Positions 37,124-45,340 of a stretch of DNA of 63,281 nt are shown piece by piece. Within the stretch, counting starts at the first letter, position 1; the number at the start of each line of letters is the position of its first letter. The DNA comes from Gammaproteobacteria bacterium (GTDB lineage: Bacteria; Pseudomonadota; Gammaproteobacteria; Pseudomonadales; Cellvibrionaceae): assembly GCA_021151835.1 (NCBI GenBank), contig JAGKWO010000026.1, forward strand, positions 1 through 63,281, given 5' to 3'. The notes under the pieces are model-generated. The model worked only from the letters and a program-made list of their open reading frames with translations. It was not told the DNA's origin and did not search any database. Position numbers and translations under genes: made by a program.

Positions 37124-37310
37124 CTATGTCAGGCAAATGATTTACCGAAGAATTCAAAAAGAGAAGCCCCATTGGATTAACCATTTTTTTTGGGCGAAGG
37201 GATATTGTGTCGGTATGGTAGGTCTTGCTGCTGAGATGGTACGTAAGTACGTAAAGTATCAGGATGAGTAGTATAAGAAGCTCGAACCGCAAAATATGAA
37301 GTTAATTTAA
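37124..37310 (+). pseudogene. Remnant of an IS3-type transposase orfA
   Basis: Translating from ATG 37124 gives MSGK-stop-FTEEFKK, echoing the M-x-G-K-R-F/Y-T-E-E-F-K start of IS3-family OrfA. Further on, after at least one shift, comes VGLAAEMVRKYVKYQDE...YKKLEPQNMKLI, like the helix and E-N-x-L region before OrfB. Several stops and shifts make it a relic. Weak evidence, as the pieces are short. Confidence 0.35.
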
Positions 37311-37853
37311 TTCAGTGCGGGATAACTCGAACATCCTTATAAGAGGGACAACTTAACATTCCCTTATAGGGGGCAACCAAAACCACGTTTAAGAACGTGG
37401 ATATTTACTTTATCTGAAAATCCATTCATCTTGATGAGTCAGAAAAATAAAAATCGACCGACGTAGTCAAATGAGTTGCGGGTCAGGTTCTATAAACGTG
37501 GTTTCTTATACAAATACATTTATCAATGTCCTCGCTTTCTGAATATTTAGTTTTGCCCTGAATGATTTTAATACAGCGATTGACCATCCAGTATTGTGCC
37601 TAACCTATATTTCACTATCAAAGGCATTAATCTGATTGATGACATTACGATTAAAAACTAAAGGAGATATGATATAAACAAATTTTGGAAAGGCTCTTGC
37701 ACACGCGTAGATATTCTGGTAGTCCAGACCCGCAAAAATCTACTGACCTTACCGATTCGCCTCCATTAAATAATCTAAAATATTCAACAATCAGCAGCAG
37801 TGGAATTCGGAAAAACTCTTCAACTCAATCTTCAGATGCAAGCCAAAAGCCAT
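37311..37853. other. Gene-free region with a hairpin
   Basis: CCACGTT, loop TAAG, AACGTGG (37383-37400) flanked by A and T runs could be a bidirectional terminator or the subterminal hairpin of an IS200/IS605-type relic. No gene found. It marks the border to the left part of the RiPP block. Confidence 0.4.
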
Positions 37854-38798
37854 TTATAGGCTAGGCGATCTTAGTCTATACCCATATCTCATAGCGCTAA
37901 CTGCCACCCATGCGAGAATCCGATTCTTCAGTGAATAGCTGTTGGGCGTGAAATGTCTTGGCCAAAAGTCCCCATGATAAATATCGGCGAGCTGTCGGTT
38001 ACCCTTGCCATAACGAACATAACGCTTTAAGAATCCGGCGAGACCATCTTCAAAATGATGAATAGAAACAGAGCGAGGGTTAAATTTAACTTTTCCCATA
38101 TGCCTCATGCGGAACCCCAAATCGGTATCCTCTCCGCCTGCTATTGTAAAGTCCTCATTAAAACCTGCCACTGCATCAAATGCTGATTTAAGTATTAGGC
38201 AATTTGCAGTTACCAAAGTCCACGGCTCAGGTTCATTAGTATCTTTATTAACGACGAATGAGGGATGTAAGGCGTTCTGGTCACGGTAATAACTATTCAA
38301 GAAATCATCACCAAAAATTTCAATTCGCCCGGCATAAGCTACGCATTCATTGTCCTCCCGCAAATATCCAGAAATCATTGACGGTGTAAATGTGCAATCG
38401 CTATCAGTGAAAAGTAGCCATTTGCCACCGGCTTTGGCAACTCCTGCATTGCGGGCAGCGGCAGGTCCCGGAATTGAACATTTGTATATCAAAACAGGAA
38501 AGGGATAAAACTTATTGATCTGAAGCGGTTCACTCGAATTGTTATCTACGATAATAATTTCTTTAGGATAATCTTGGTGGCTAACCTCACTAACAACACT
38601 TTCTAATAACTTATTAATGCCAGCTTGATTATTTTTTACGGGAATTATGATGGAAATTTCTGCTGCGGAAATGCTTTTTGGTATTGCAATAGTCGCATGA
38701 AAATTCAAACCTGCTTTAGGAACTGGTTTAAACAGGATATCGCATTTTTCATCTGATCCAGCATAATAAAAATTTGATTTACTACTGGCATGCTTCAT
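37854..38798 (-). CDS. Glycosyltransferase family 2 protein
   Basis: 314 residues. GT-A fold motifs: ISIIIPVKNNQAGINKLLESV (nucleotide-sugar binding), EIIIVDNNSSEP, AAARNAGVAKAGGKWLLFTDSDCTF (DxD-like DSD) and CLILKSAFDAVAGFNEDFTIAGGEDTDLGFRMRHMG (acceptor-side ED). It lies 29 bp downstream of the decarboxylase-like gene on the same strand, so the two form an operon. The donor might be the pentose made by that enzyme; the acceptor is unknown (surface glycan or the modified peptide of the neighbouring cluster). Confidence 0.85.
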   Translation of the reverse strand: MKHASSKSNFYYAGSDEKCDILFKPVPKAGLNFHATIAIPKSISAAEISIIIPVKNNQAGINKLLESVVSEVSHQDYPKEIIIVDNNSSEPLQINKFYPFPVLIYKCSIPGPAAARNAGVAKAGGKWLLFTDSDCTFTPSMISGYLREDNECVAYAGRIEIFGDDFLNSYYRDQNALHPSFVVNKDTNEPEPWTLVTANCLILKSAFDAVAGFNEDFTIAGGEDTDLGFRMRHMGKVKFNPRSVSIHHFEDGLAGFLKRYVRYGKGNRQLADIYHGDFWPRHFTPNSYSLKNRILAWVAVSAMRYGYRLRSPSL

Positions 38799-38827
38799 TG
38801 CTTTCCCTCAAGATAACATGGAAAAAG

Positions 38828-39790
38828 TTAACCTGTAACGCGCGTTTGTTTATCAGAATTGCTGCTAAAATATTCGATAGTTCTTTTCAGGCCAAGCTCC
38901 AGTTGAACCTTAGGCTGCCAATTCAAATGTGCCTGGGCTAGCGAAATGTCTGGGCGCCGTTGAGTGGGGTCATCAACTGGTAGTGAGCAAAATTTTATGG
39001 TGGAGGATGAGTTTGTCAGCCGTATAATTGTATGGGCCAGTTCGAGAACTGTAAGTTCTATGGGGTTACCCAAATTCATTGGAGCAGCTATACCTGCAGA
39101 TAAACCCATAAATTTTATAAGTGCGGAAATTAAATCGTCTACATAACAAAACGACCTGGTTTGAAGTCCATCACCATAGATGGTTATCGGTTCATTTTTT
39201 AACGCTTGCGTTATAAAGTTAGGTATAACCCTGCCGTCCTCGTGGCACATATGCGGTCCATATGTATTAAAAATGCGGGCGACTTTAATATCAATCTGAT
39301 GTTGGCGCTGGTAATCGAAAAATAATGTTTCAGCGCATCGTTTGCCTTCGTCATAACATGATCGAATTCCAACAGGGTTCACATTCCCCCAGTAGGATTC
39401 GCGCTGTGGATGGATTTGCGGATCGCCATAAATTTCACTTGTAGACGCCTGTAATATCCGGGCTCCTGTTCTTTTTGCCAAGCCTAGCATATTAATTGAG
39501 CCTATAACATTTGTCTTTATTGTCTTGATGGGATCTGTTTGATAATGCTTTGGTGAGGCCGGGCACGCCAAATTATAAATTTCATTGATATCGATATACA
39601 ACGGATTGGTAATATCATGAACAATCATCTCAAAATTTGGTAGGCCGATTAAATGGTGAATGTTGGCTCTTGAGCCAGTACTCAAATCATCAACACATAC
39701 CACATGATTGCCAAGCTTTATTAGCTGCTCACATAAATGAGACCCGACAAAGCCTGCGCCGCCTGTAACCAACACCCTTTTTTCCTTCAT
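38828..39790 (-). CDS. NAD-dependent epimerase/dehydratase, UDP-glucuronate decarboxylase-like
   Basis: 320 residues; extended SDR. VLVTGGAGFVGSHLCEQL is the NAD-binding GxxGxxG, ASTSEIYGDP carries the Ser/Thr, and SCYDEGKRCAETLFFDY the YxxxK. The CYDEGKR version is typical of UDP-glucuronate decarboxylase (UDP-xylose synthase), as is VARIFNTYGPHM. Cytosolic, producing UDP-xylose or a related nucleotide sugar. Coupled to the glycosyltransferase downstream. Other SDR sugar enzymes cannot be fully excluded. Confidence 0.82.
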   Translation of the reverse strand: MKEKRVLVTGGAGFVGSHLCEQLIKLGNHVVCVDDLSTGSRANIHHLIGLPNFEMIVHDITNPLYIDINEIYNLACPASPKHYQTDPIKTIKTNVIGSINMLGLAKRTGARILQASTSEIYGDPQIHPQRESYWGNVNPVGIRSCYDEGKRCAETLFFDYQRQHQIDIKVARIFNTYGPHMCHEDGRVIPNFITQALKNEPITIYGDGLQTRSFCYVDDLISALIKFMGLSAGIAAPMNLGNPIELTVLELAHTIIRLTNSSSTIKFCSLPVDDPTQRRPDISLAQAHLNWQPKVQLELGLKRTIEYFSSNSDKQTRVTG

Positions 39791-40513
39791 AAATATCGCC
39801 TTCTAATCCATATATCTATCAAATATTTATCTTTATTTTCCAGTTTCTTACCCAAAGGCGACTGACCTATCCATTTACCGCAAAATTGATCTGACTCTCA
39901 TTACGCTGCATAATTTATCTGGATTAGCAATCAATTTTATTGAATTGTTTTAGAGATTATCAGGAGTGCATTCAAAGAAATCAAATTTTTAAATAACCTT
40001 TGTACATTACCACAACCGGTTTTTGGAAAGAGATATTTCGCTGGACTGCAGCTGTTTTTATAGATGAAAAAAAGTGTTGCAATTCGCTGATTTTTATATT
40101 TTTTTATGCTTGCATCAATGTATAAATTTTTGCTAGATTGTATACCAGTTAAAGCAAAAGGAGTGCGCATCTGTCTGCATATTAAACTTCTGCATTTCTG
40201 CATTGTTGAATATTTACAAATTTAAATTATTGCAATGCTTTTATTTATAGAAATAAGGCAAGTTGGTGCGAGGATTCGATATCGAAAAATGCCCCTCCTT
40301 TTCTTAATTTTCCAGATTATTCGATAAGATTTTTCTGGCTAAAAAATTATCTAATAAAAATTACAAATTTCTATCCGTAATGTCCGGCTTTATTTTTGCT
40401 ACAAGTTCAATCAAGGCTGAATGGTTTTTCAGGCCGGCCCATAAGTTGTGCTGTAAATGTTGCGCTTGATGTGCATCAAGGGATTCTATCTATGGATTTA
40501 GGTAAGCAAAGAA
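39791..40513. other. Divergent A/T-rich region upstream of the RiPP cluster
   Basis: About 720 bp with no gene beyond short meaningless frames. It must carry promoters for the minus-strand sugar genes and the plus-strand cluster. The one strong site is the FNR-type palindrome at 40466-40479. A 15-codon frame at 40492-40539 (MDLGKQRNALYKKSN) overlaps the first gene start and may be only chance or a leader peptide. Confidence 0.5.
40466..40479. promoter_or_regulatory. FNR/Anr-type binding site
   Basis: TTGATGTGCATCAA is a perfect match to the FNR/Anr consensus TTGAT-N4-ATCAA; the palindrome extends one more base on each side (C...G). It ends 34 bp before ATG 40514. Regulation by oxygen limitation is inferred. 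No convincing -10 is placed at the spacing expected for class II activation, so activation, repression or a chance match remain open. Confidence 0.6.
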
Positions 40514-42169
40514 ATGCTTTATATAAGAAATCTAATTGACAGCAAGTCAGTCCCGATGCCGCTTAAAAAATATCTTAAGACGGAATTGATATGGGTTGAT
40601 GAGGTCTTTCTATCGCGTAATCATCTGACTAAAGCCCAATTTAAAGAAAAATTTTCCTACCTTAGTCCGGAAACAGTTAGTTTTTCATCACTCAATCTCC
40701 AATCAGATGACGAAATTACCGGGCTTTGTGAAAGATATGGTGGTTCGCATATTGGAGTTAATGGCGGAGGAGGCCGTGTCGCTAATATTCATAATTATCA
40801 AGTCAAAGGGGTTGGTGCGAATCGATTGGTGGGTATGAATGGAGGTTTTCATCATTCTTACGGCGGGCTTGATGTTTTTTGTGCGGTCAATGAGGTTATT
40901 CTCACGCGTTTGGTTAATAAGGTGTTTCCTGTTGGAGCTGTTGACGTCTTTGGGTTGATATTCGTTGATCGCGAGTTAGGCCGATATCATGATGGACGAA
41001 AATGTTGGAATGTTTTATTGGTGCGAGAGCAGGCAGAGCGACCGGCTCACCTTCTGCATGCTTCATTTTTCAAGCCGGCGGCAGATTGGTCTTATGGAAA
41101 GGAAGAGGCGCGAATAAAATTTTTCTATAAATCCATTCATAGGGATAAGGGGCCGCGATGGTACCTAAATATGATTGGTAGTTTTTTAGAGGCTGCGTCA
41201 AAGCAGTTTGCCTTTAGCAGAATGGCGAGGTTCATCCATGGATGTTGTACGGATTCTAATTTGAGTCTAAATGGAAAATGGTTAGATGTTCCGCTCGTTG
41301 GGGTCATTCCAACGGGAAAAAATCGTGGCCTCGTCAGTCATTATTATGACGAACCTTTTGATATTCTGCGATTCGTTTCAGAATCCCTTCATAACTACGC
41401 AAAATACAATCAGGTATATCTTGATCCTACCCCGCTCATTAATTTTTATTTAAAGCAATATGAGTCATATAAAAAGAAGTATGCGCCTTATTTGCTGGGA
41501 GTGGATCTTGATTTTGACGATGCAAAGTTAAATTCTCCGGCGTTGGTGGCGTTGACAGCTTTAATTCACGGCTTAGTTGTTTCTACCGACAAGGAAACAG
41601 ATAAAAACTATCCAGCATTGGATGAGATAGATCCAGTTAGTGTGAAGATAAAATATGCCTGGAGAAAAATTTTAAATGTTTCTGATGGTGGCGCTGGATT
41701 GAGTCATTGTGAGCTTGCTGATGTGTTTTTAAGCACGTTAAATGAATTAAATTTAAATAATTCCATCTCTTTAGTTGTCAGCTGCATTTCATCCATAAAA
41801 AGATTATTTGCATCCAAGTTTTTCTTTTTTACTCACACAAACAACTGCATTGAGGAGACTTTTGGTTTGATAGAGCCGGGTGAAACTACCCGCTATATAA
41901 ATAAAAGGTTTTTGCTTATCGATTGGATATTTGAGGCCAATCTAAAAAATTCAGTTACTGTATTTAGGTCAGAAACGCTAGCCATCCTTTATAACGATGA
42001 ATCTAATATTTTCATAGTTGAGAATGATGGGGAGGTAAGTTTTTTTACAGATGCTAGAGATGTAATTGCTTACATTGAGTTGTCCGGAATTGATTTGGTC
42101 TACTGTGATTTTGATTTTAAAGAATACGTTACGACTTTATTTGATTTGCTGGTTAAGGAAAATATTTAA
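40514..42169 (+). CDS. MchC/MceJ-like microcin modification protein
   Basis: 551 residues. The segment YLSPETVSF...CERYGGSHIGVNGGGGRVANIHNYQVKGVGANRLVG...HSYGGLDVFCAVNEVILTRLVNKVFPVGAVDVFGLIFV resembles, as I remember them, the ~520-residue MchC/MceJ proteins of siderophore-microcin clusters (H47, E492), which help attach a glycosylated siderophore to the peptide C-terminus. The next gene looks like their partner MchD/MceI, which strengthens the call. The C-terminal 200 residues diverge. No siderophore genes are seen here, so the attached group may be different. First gene of the cluster; no strong SD. Confidence 0.55.
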   Translation: MLYIRNLIDSKSVPMPLKKYLKTELIWVDEVFLSRNHLTKAQFKEKFSYLSPETVSFSSLNLQSDDEITGLCERYGGSHIGVNGGGGRVANIHNYQVKGVGANRLVGMNGGFHHSYGGLDVFCAVNEVILTRLVNKVFPVGAVDVFGLIFVDRELGRYHDGRKCWNVLLVREQAERPAHLLHASFFKPAADWSYGKEEARIKFFYKSIHRDKGPRWYLNMIGSFLEAASKQFAFSRMARFIHGCCTDSNLSLNGKWLDVPLVGVIPTGKNRGLVSHYYDEPFDILRFVSESLHNYAKYNQVYLDPTPLINFYLKQYESYKKKYAPYLLGVDLDFDDAKLNSPALVALTALIHGLVVSTDKETDKNYPALDEIDPVSVKIKYAWRKILNVSDGGAGLSHCELADVFLSTLNELNLNNSISLVVSCISSIKRLFASKFFFFTHTNNCIEETFGLIEPGETTRYINKRFLLIDWIFEANLKNSVTVFRSETLAILYNDESNIFIVENDGEVSFFTDARDVIAYIELSGIDLVYCDFDFKEYVTTLFDLLVKENI

Positions 42170-42579
42170 TGTATGAGTCTAAAAGACTATCCGATGAGTT
42201 AATGGACGTGTTGTATGTTCATACGCAGCTTAATGAAGCAATTACGCCGGATAGGCTAAAAAATATAATGCTAGCGGCTGAGTTTGGGGGGCTGGAAATT
42301 TTACGTTCACACGTAAAAGAACCCATCGGATATGTGATATTTGCAAAAGTAAATAGTGATAATTTACGTCTATTGAAATTAAATGCAGGAAAAATTGATT
42401 TTCCCCATCAATGGAATAGCGGTTACATACTTTTCATAGTTGATACTGTTATTTTACGAAGCCAGTGCACTTTGGCAAAACGAAGATTATTTTCCCTAGG
42501 AAAGAGTAAGCGATGTTTTGCATATATAAAAAAAGATAAATTTAAAATCAAATTTATTAAGAGTAAATCGATACAGTAA
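42169..42579 (+). CDS. MchD/MceI-like (HlyC-type) acyltransferase
   Basis: 136 residues; ATG 42169 overlaps the preceding stop by 1 base (TAATG), so translation is coupled. The pattern EPIGYVIFAKVNSDNLRLLKL...FPHQWNSGYILFIVDTV follows the HlyC/toxin-activating acyltransferase layout (P-x-A/G-Y-x-x-W/F-A, then W-x-S-G-x-x-x-x-x-D), to which MceI/MchD belong. MceI works with MceJ. It is shorter than HlyC (170). I cannot verify the catalytic His/Asp pair: the usual N-terminal His could be His17 (YVHTQL). Confidence 0.55.
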   Translation: MYESKRLSDELMDVLYVHTQLNEAITPDRLKNIMLAAEFGGLEILRSHVKEPIGYVIFAKVNSDNLRLLKLNAGKIDFPHQWNSGYILFIVDTVILRSQCTLAKRRLFSLGKSKRCFAYIKKDKFKIKFIKSKSIQ

Positions 42580-42634
42580 AAAGGCGTATTGTTAACGCGG
42601 CTGCATAAAGTGAGCGGTGCTAATTCGGAACACT

Positions 42635-43582
42635 ATGATCATGGATACAGGTAAGTTAAGTTTTTCAATTGTGATTGCCACATTTAATCGCCCGGCAGAG
42701 TTGCTGCGAGCTCTGACAAGCATTATGGCCCAACAAGTTAGCCCGCAGTGGGAATTTGAAATTGTAATCGTGGAAGACGGATCTGATGTATCGTACAAAG
42801 ATGTGTGCGAGTGGATTGGTCTTCAGAAAAAAATTAGATACTTTGAAAACCCACAGAACATTGGCGCGTCTGCTTCGCGAAATAAGGGCATAAGTGTCGC
42901 AGCGGGCGAATGGATTGTCTTTATGGATGATGATGATGAAATGAGTGTGGGGTATTTATCTTCTCTATATCAAAGCATAAACAATTATCCCCAGATTGAT
43001 GTCTTTTGGGCGGGAATAGAGATTATAAGCAATGATGGTAGGCAAACTCGACTTTTTTTAAATCAATATGAGAGTGAGCGCGACCTCGTTCGGGATTTTT
43101 TATCTATAGGTCTCGCGTTTGGCGTATCTATCAGAAAGAGTGTTTTCATAAATATAGGAGTCTTTGATCCAGGGTATGAGGTCGGTGAAGATACGGAGCT
43201 TTTCGTCAGAATTGTGCGTGCTGGCCTCAATATTAAACCAATTGATTGCATTGCGATTATAAAGCATGAGGAAAGCGATTTACGGTTATCCGCTGGATTT
43301 AAAAAATACTCGGATTTACTGGTGTATGAAAAAATATTTAACCAGCACCGTGACGTTTTTTGCAGCTTCCCGTATGTGTATGTGGGAATTTTATTTTGGG
43401 CTATGAGGGTTCATCTGCTCAATAAAAACTATAACAGAGCCAAGGAGTTGATTCGTTGTCTGTCGAAATCAGGATATGAATTGGACTACTTGGTTGCGAG
43501 GTATAAAACTCACGAGAGCCTGGAGGAGCATTTATTATCCAGCGCAATATATTTCCCTGATCTCAACGATAAATTCATTTGA
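42635..43582 (+). CDS. Glycosyltransferase family 2 protein in the RiPP cluster
   Basis: About 315 residues (ATG 42635 or 42641; an upstream GTG is less likely). LSFSIVIATFNRPAELLRALTSI, FEIVIVEDGSDVSY, NIGASASRNKGISVAAGEWIVFMDDDDEM (DDD metal site) and YEVGEDTELFVRIVRAGLNI are the GT-A signatures. Cytosolic. It stands between the MchC/MchD-like pair and a hydrolase, so it may glycosylate the peptide or a conjugate, in the way microcin clusters use glycosyltransferases, although those are of a different fold. Confidence 0.85.
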   Translation: MIMDTGKLSFSIVIATFNRPAELLRALTSIMAQQVSPQWEFEIVIVEDGSDVSYKDVCEWIGLQKKIRYFENPQNIGASASRNKGISVAAGEWIVFMDDDDEMSVGYLSSLYQSINNYPQIDVFWAGIEIISNDGRQTRLFLNQYESERDLVRDFLSIGLAFGVSIRKSVFINIGVFDPGYEVGEDTELFVRIVRAGLNIKPIDCIAIIKHEESDLRLSAGFKKYSDLLVYEKIFNQHRDVFCSFPYVYVGILFWAMRVHLLNKNYNRAKELIRCLSKSGYELDYLVARYKTHESLEEHLLSSAIYFPDLNDKFI

Positions 43583-43633
43583 AATAATGAGTTTAATTGA
43601 GCATGAGCGCATTTTTTATTTGAGATAAATTTT

Positions 43634-44662
43634 ATGAATTGCTTATTGAGTATTTCCATGAGTTCATCAATCGGGCGGGCCAAGGTGCTGTTTTTTTTAA
43701 TGATATTGCAGGTGTTTTCTGCCGAAATTTGTTTTGCAGAGGGGCAAGGGAATAAATCGAATGCAGGCAAGCCTGTGCCTGGATCAAGTTTTACTGCATA
43801 TGAGGTCAGCCTGCCTGGTGGTAGATCAACTACTTATTATCTCAGTCGTGCCAAAGGTGTTGACGCCCCGCTTTTGGTTATGATTCAGGGGTCTGGATGT
43901 GATGCTGTCATAAACGTCCAGGGCGACAGCTCATACAGCACGATATTCAATCTTTTTATATATGCGCAAGAGCAGCAGTTTTCGGTGATGGCCGTTGAGA
44001 AACCTTACGCAGGTGTTGTGCAGAATGAAGGTCAGCGCGGATGCTCATCCAAATTTTATGATGATTTCTCTGCTGAAAGCTGGTTGTCCGCTTTGTCAGG
44101 TAGTATCGAAGATGCGAGAAAAAAGCTGGGAGGGAAAGCTAAGCGTACCTTGGTGATGGGTGCATCAGAAGGAGCCACAATGGCTGCATTGCTCGCATCG
44201 CATGAAGAAACAATATCTGACGTCATCTTAATTGGTGCATCAGGCACGACGCAAATATTTGATTTTATTGCGAGAGATTACGACAAATGCTTTGATGTTT
44301 CCAAGTGCTTGGGCGTTCTTGATGATGAGCTGTCAGAAATTTATTTGGATCCATTGAGCACAAATAAATTTAAGTGGGGCCACACACATAAGCGCTGGTC
44401 AAGCTTCTTTAAAGTGGATCCGTCTAACGAATTATTAAAATCAAATGCCAGATTGTATTTGGTTTTTGGAACGGCGGATGATGCTACCCCGCCTATCTCG
44501 CAGGAAATCATCTACGCAAAAATGAAGGCTGCGGGGAAGGATATAACAGTAAGGAGGGTGGCTGATGCAGGGCATGGTTTGACGGGGCCTTACGATCAAA
44601 CCATGGATGGTCTGGACAGGGAATTAAGAGGTGCATTGAATTGGTTTTGGAAAAAGCCCTGA
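43634..44662 (+). CDS. Secreted alpha/beta hydrolase
   Basis: 342 residues from ATG 43634; ATG 43658 gives a neater signal peptide (RAKVLFFLMILQVFSAEICFA). Mature alpha/beta-hydrolase fold: PLLVMIQGSGCDAV (oxyanion region), nucleophile Ser in VMGASEGATMA (GxSxG), Asp in VFGTADDATPP, His in VADAGHGLTGPYD. Periplasmic, peptidase- or esterase-like. In this cluster it could be an immunity or processing enzyme; siderophore-microcin clusters contain an esterase (MceD/IroD) but that is cytosolic. Confidence 0.8.
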   Translation: MNCLLSISMSSSIGRAKVLFFLMILQVFSAEICFAEGQGNKSNAGKPVPGSSFTAYEVSLPGGRSTTYYLSRAKGVDAPLLVMIQGSGCDAVINVQGDSSYSTIFNLFIYAQEQQFSVMAVEKPYAGVVQNEGQRGCSSKFYDDFSAESWLSALSGSIEDARKKLGGKAKRTLVMGASEGATMAALLASHEETISDVILIGASGTTQIFDFIARDYDKCFDVSKCLGVLDDELSEIYLDPLSTNKFKWGHTHKRWSSFFKVDPSNELLKSNARLYLVFGTADDATPPISQEIIYAKMKAAGKDITVRRVADAGHGLTGPYDQTMDGLDRELRGALNWFWKKP

Positions 44663-45025
44663 TGTGTTTAGATGGAACCGGGTGCAATTTTGAATACAAA
44701 AATGAAATAATTTTTTAACCATTAAATTAATTTAATGTTTTTTTAAGGTTAAGATTTTTATTTTAAATTATCGATTTTATTAACTGCTGTCCGAATATAT
44801 CCGGCCTATACGTGATTTTTATTTACGTTTTATTCGTTGGAATTTTCATTTAACCTTTAATTAATGGAAATAAAATTGCTGAAAATCTTATTTTCTAAAA
44901 ATATAAATTTTTGCATAGATTACTTTGTGGTTTGACGTTAAATATTTTTGGCTATAGTATGAAAATGCACCTGTTGGGAATTAATAAAGGTGCTAAATTA
45001 AAATTTCTTTATGGAGTAAAAGTAT
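44663..45025 (+). promoter_or_regulatory. Intergenic region with promoter of the precursor gene
   Basis: Very A/T-rich, 363 bp, no gene. TTGACG (44932-44937) with TATAGT (44953-44958, 15-bp spacer; an overlapping TAGTAT gives 17) lies about 65 bp before the precursor ATG. SD GGAG at 45012-45015. A separate promoter would allow strong precursor expression independent of the upstream genes. Confidence 0.55.
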
Positions 45026-45253
45026 ATGAGTGAATTAAGAAAATCGCATTTTTTATCTGCTGTTGATGCATCGAGTCAAACTCAGGATGCCGCTCAGGAT
45101 GGTATTTGGCAATTGCCTGATAGTATCCTTGAGGATGTTTTTGGCGGCGCTAACTTTAACCAGTCTGGTGGTGGTTATTCATCTTTTGCACAAAACTTTT
45201 CTTGTTTTGCGCAAAACATCGGTAACTTTAGCCAAGGCCAGTATCCAGGTTAA
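45026..45253 (+). CDS. RiPP precursor peptide with Phe-X-Gln repeats and double-glycine leader
   Basis: 75 residues; SD GGAG 10 bp upstream. Residues 1-41 look like a leader ending in DVFGG (Gly40-Gly41), the cut site of C39 peptidases, and the matching C39 exporter is encoded at 47883. The 34-residue core is Gly/Ser/Asn/Gln/Phe-rich with one Cys (60). Four F-X-Q triplets: F44-N-Q46, F54-A-Q56, F61-A-Q63, F68-S-Q70; the last three are exactly 7 residues apart. Ser59-Cys60 and Ser47, 52, 53, 69 are possible azole sites. The core resembles a microcin and should be acted on by the rSAM and YcaO enzymes downstream. Confidence 0.85.
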   Translation: MSELRKSHFLSAVDASSQTQDAAQDGIWQLPDSILEDVFGGANFNQSGGGYSSFAQNFSCFAQNIGNFSQGQYPG

Positions 45254-45283
45254 TTCCTAGCTGGATAGTGTTGAAGTAAGTAA

Positions 45284-45316
45284 AGGTGAGCCCAAATTTA
45301 TTCGGGCTCACCTTCC
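45284..45316 (+). terminator. Strong hairpin between precursor and maturation genes
   Basis: AGGTGAGCCC (45284-45293) and GGGCTCACCT (45304-45313): perfect 10-bp stem, 10-base loop, followed by only TTCC-type sequence. It sits 30 bp after the precursor stop and 28 bp before the rSAM gene. A partial terminator or mRNA-stabilising stem keeping the precursor in excess over the enzymes is likely. Confidence 0.75.
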
Positions 45317-45340
45317 CGGTAAGTAAATGGAATTAAGCCC

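Noticed and set aside
45063..45260. Second open frame overlapping the precursor gene
   Set aside because: Shifted-frame shadow without SD; the frame at 45026 has SD, double-Gly leader and repeats.
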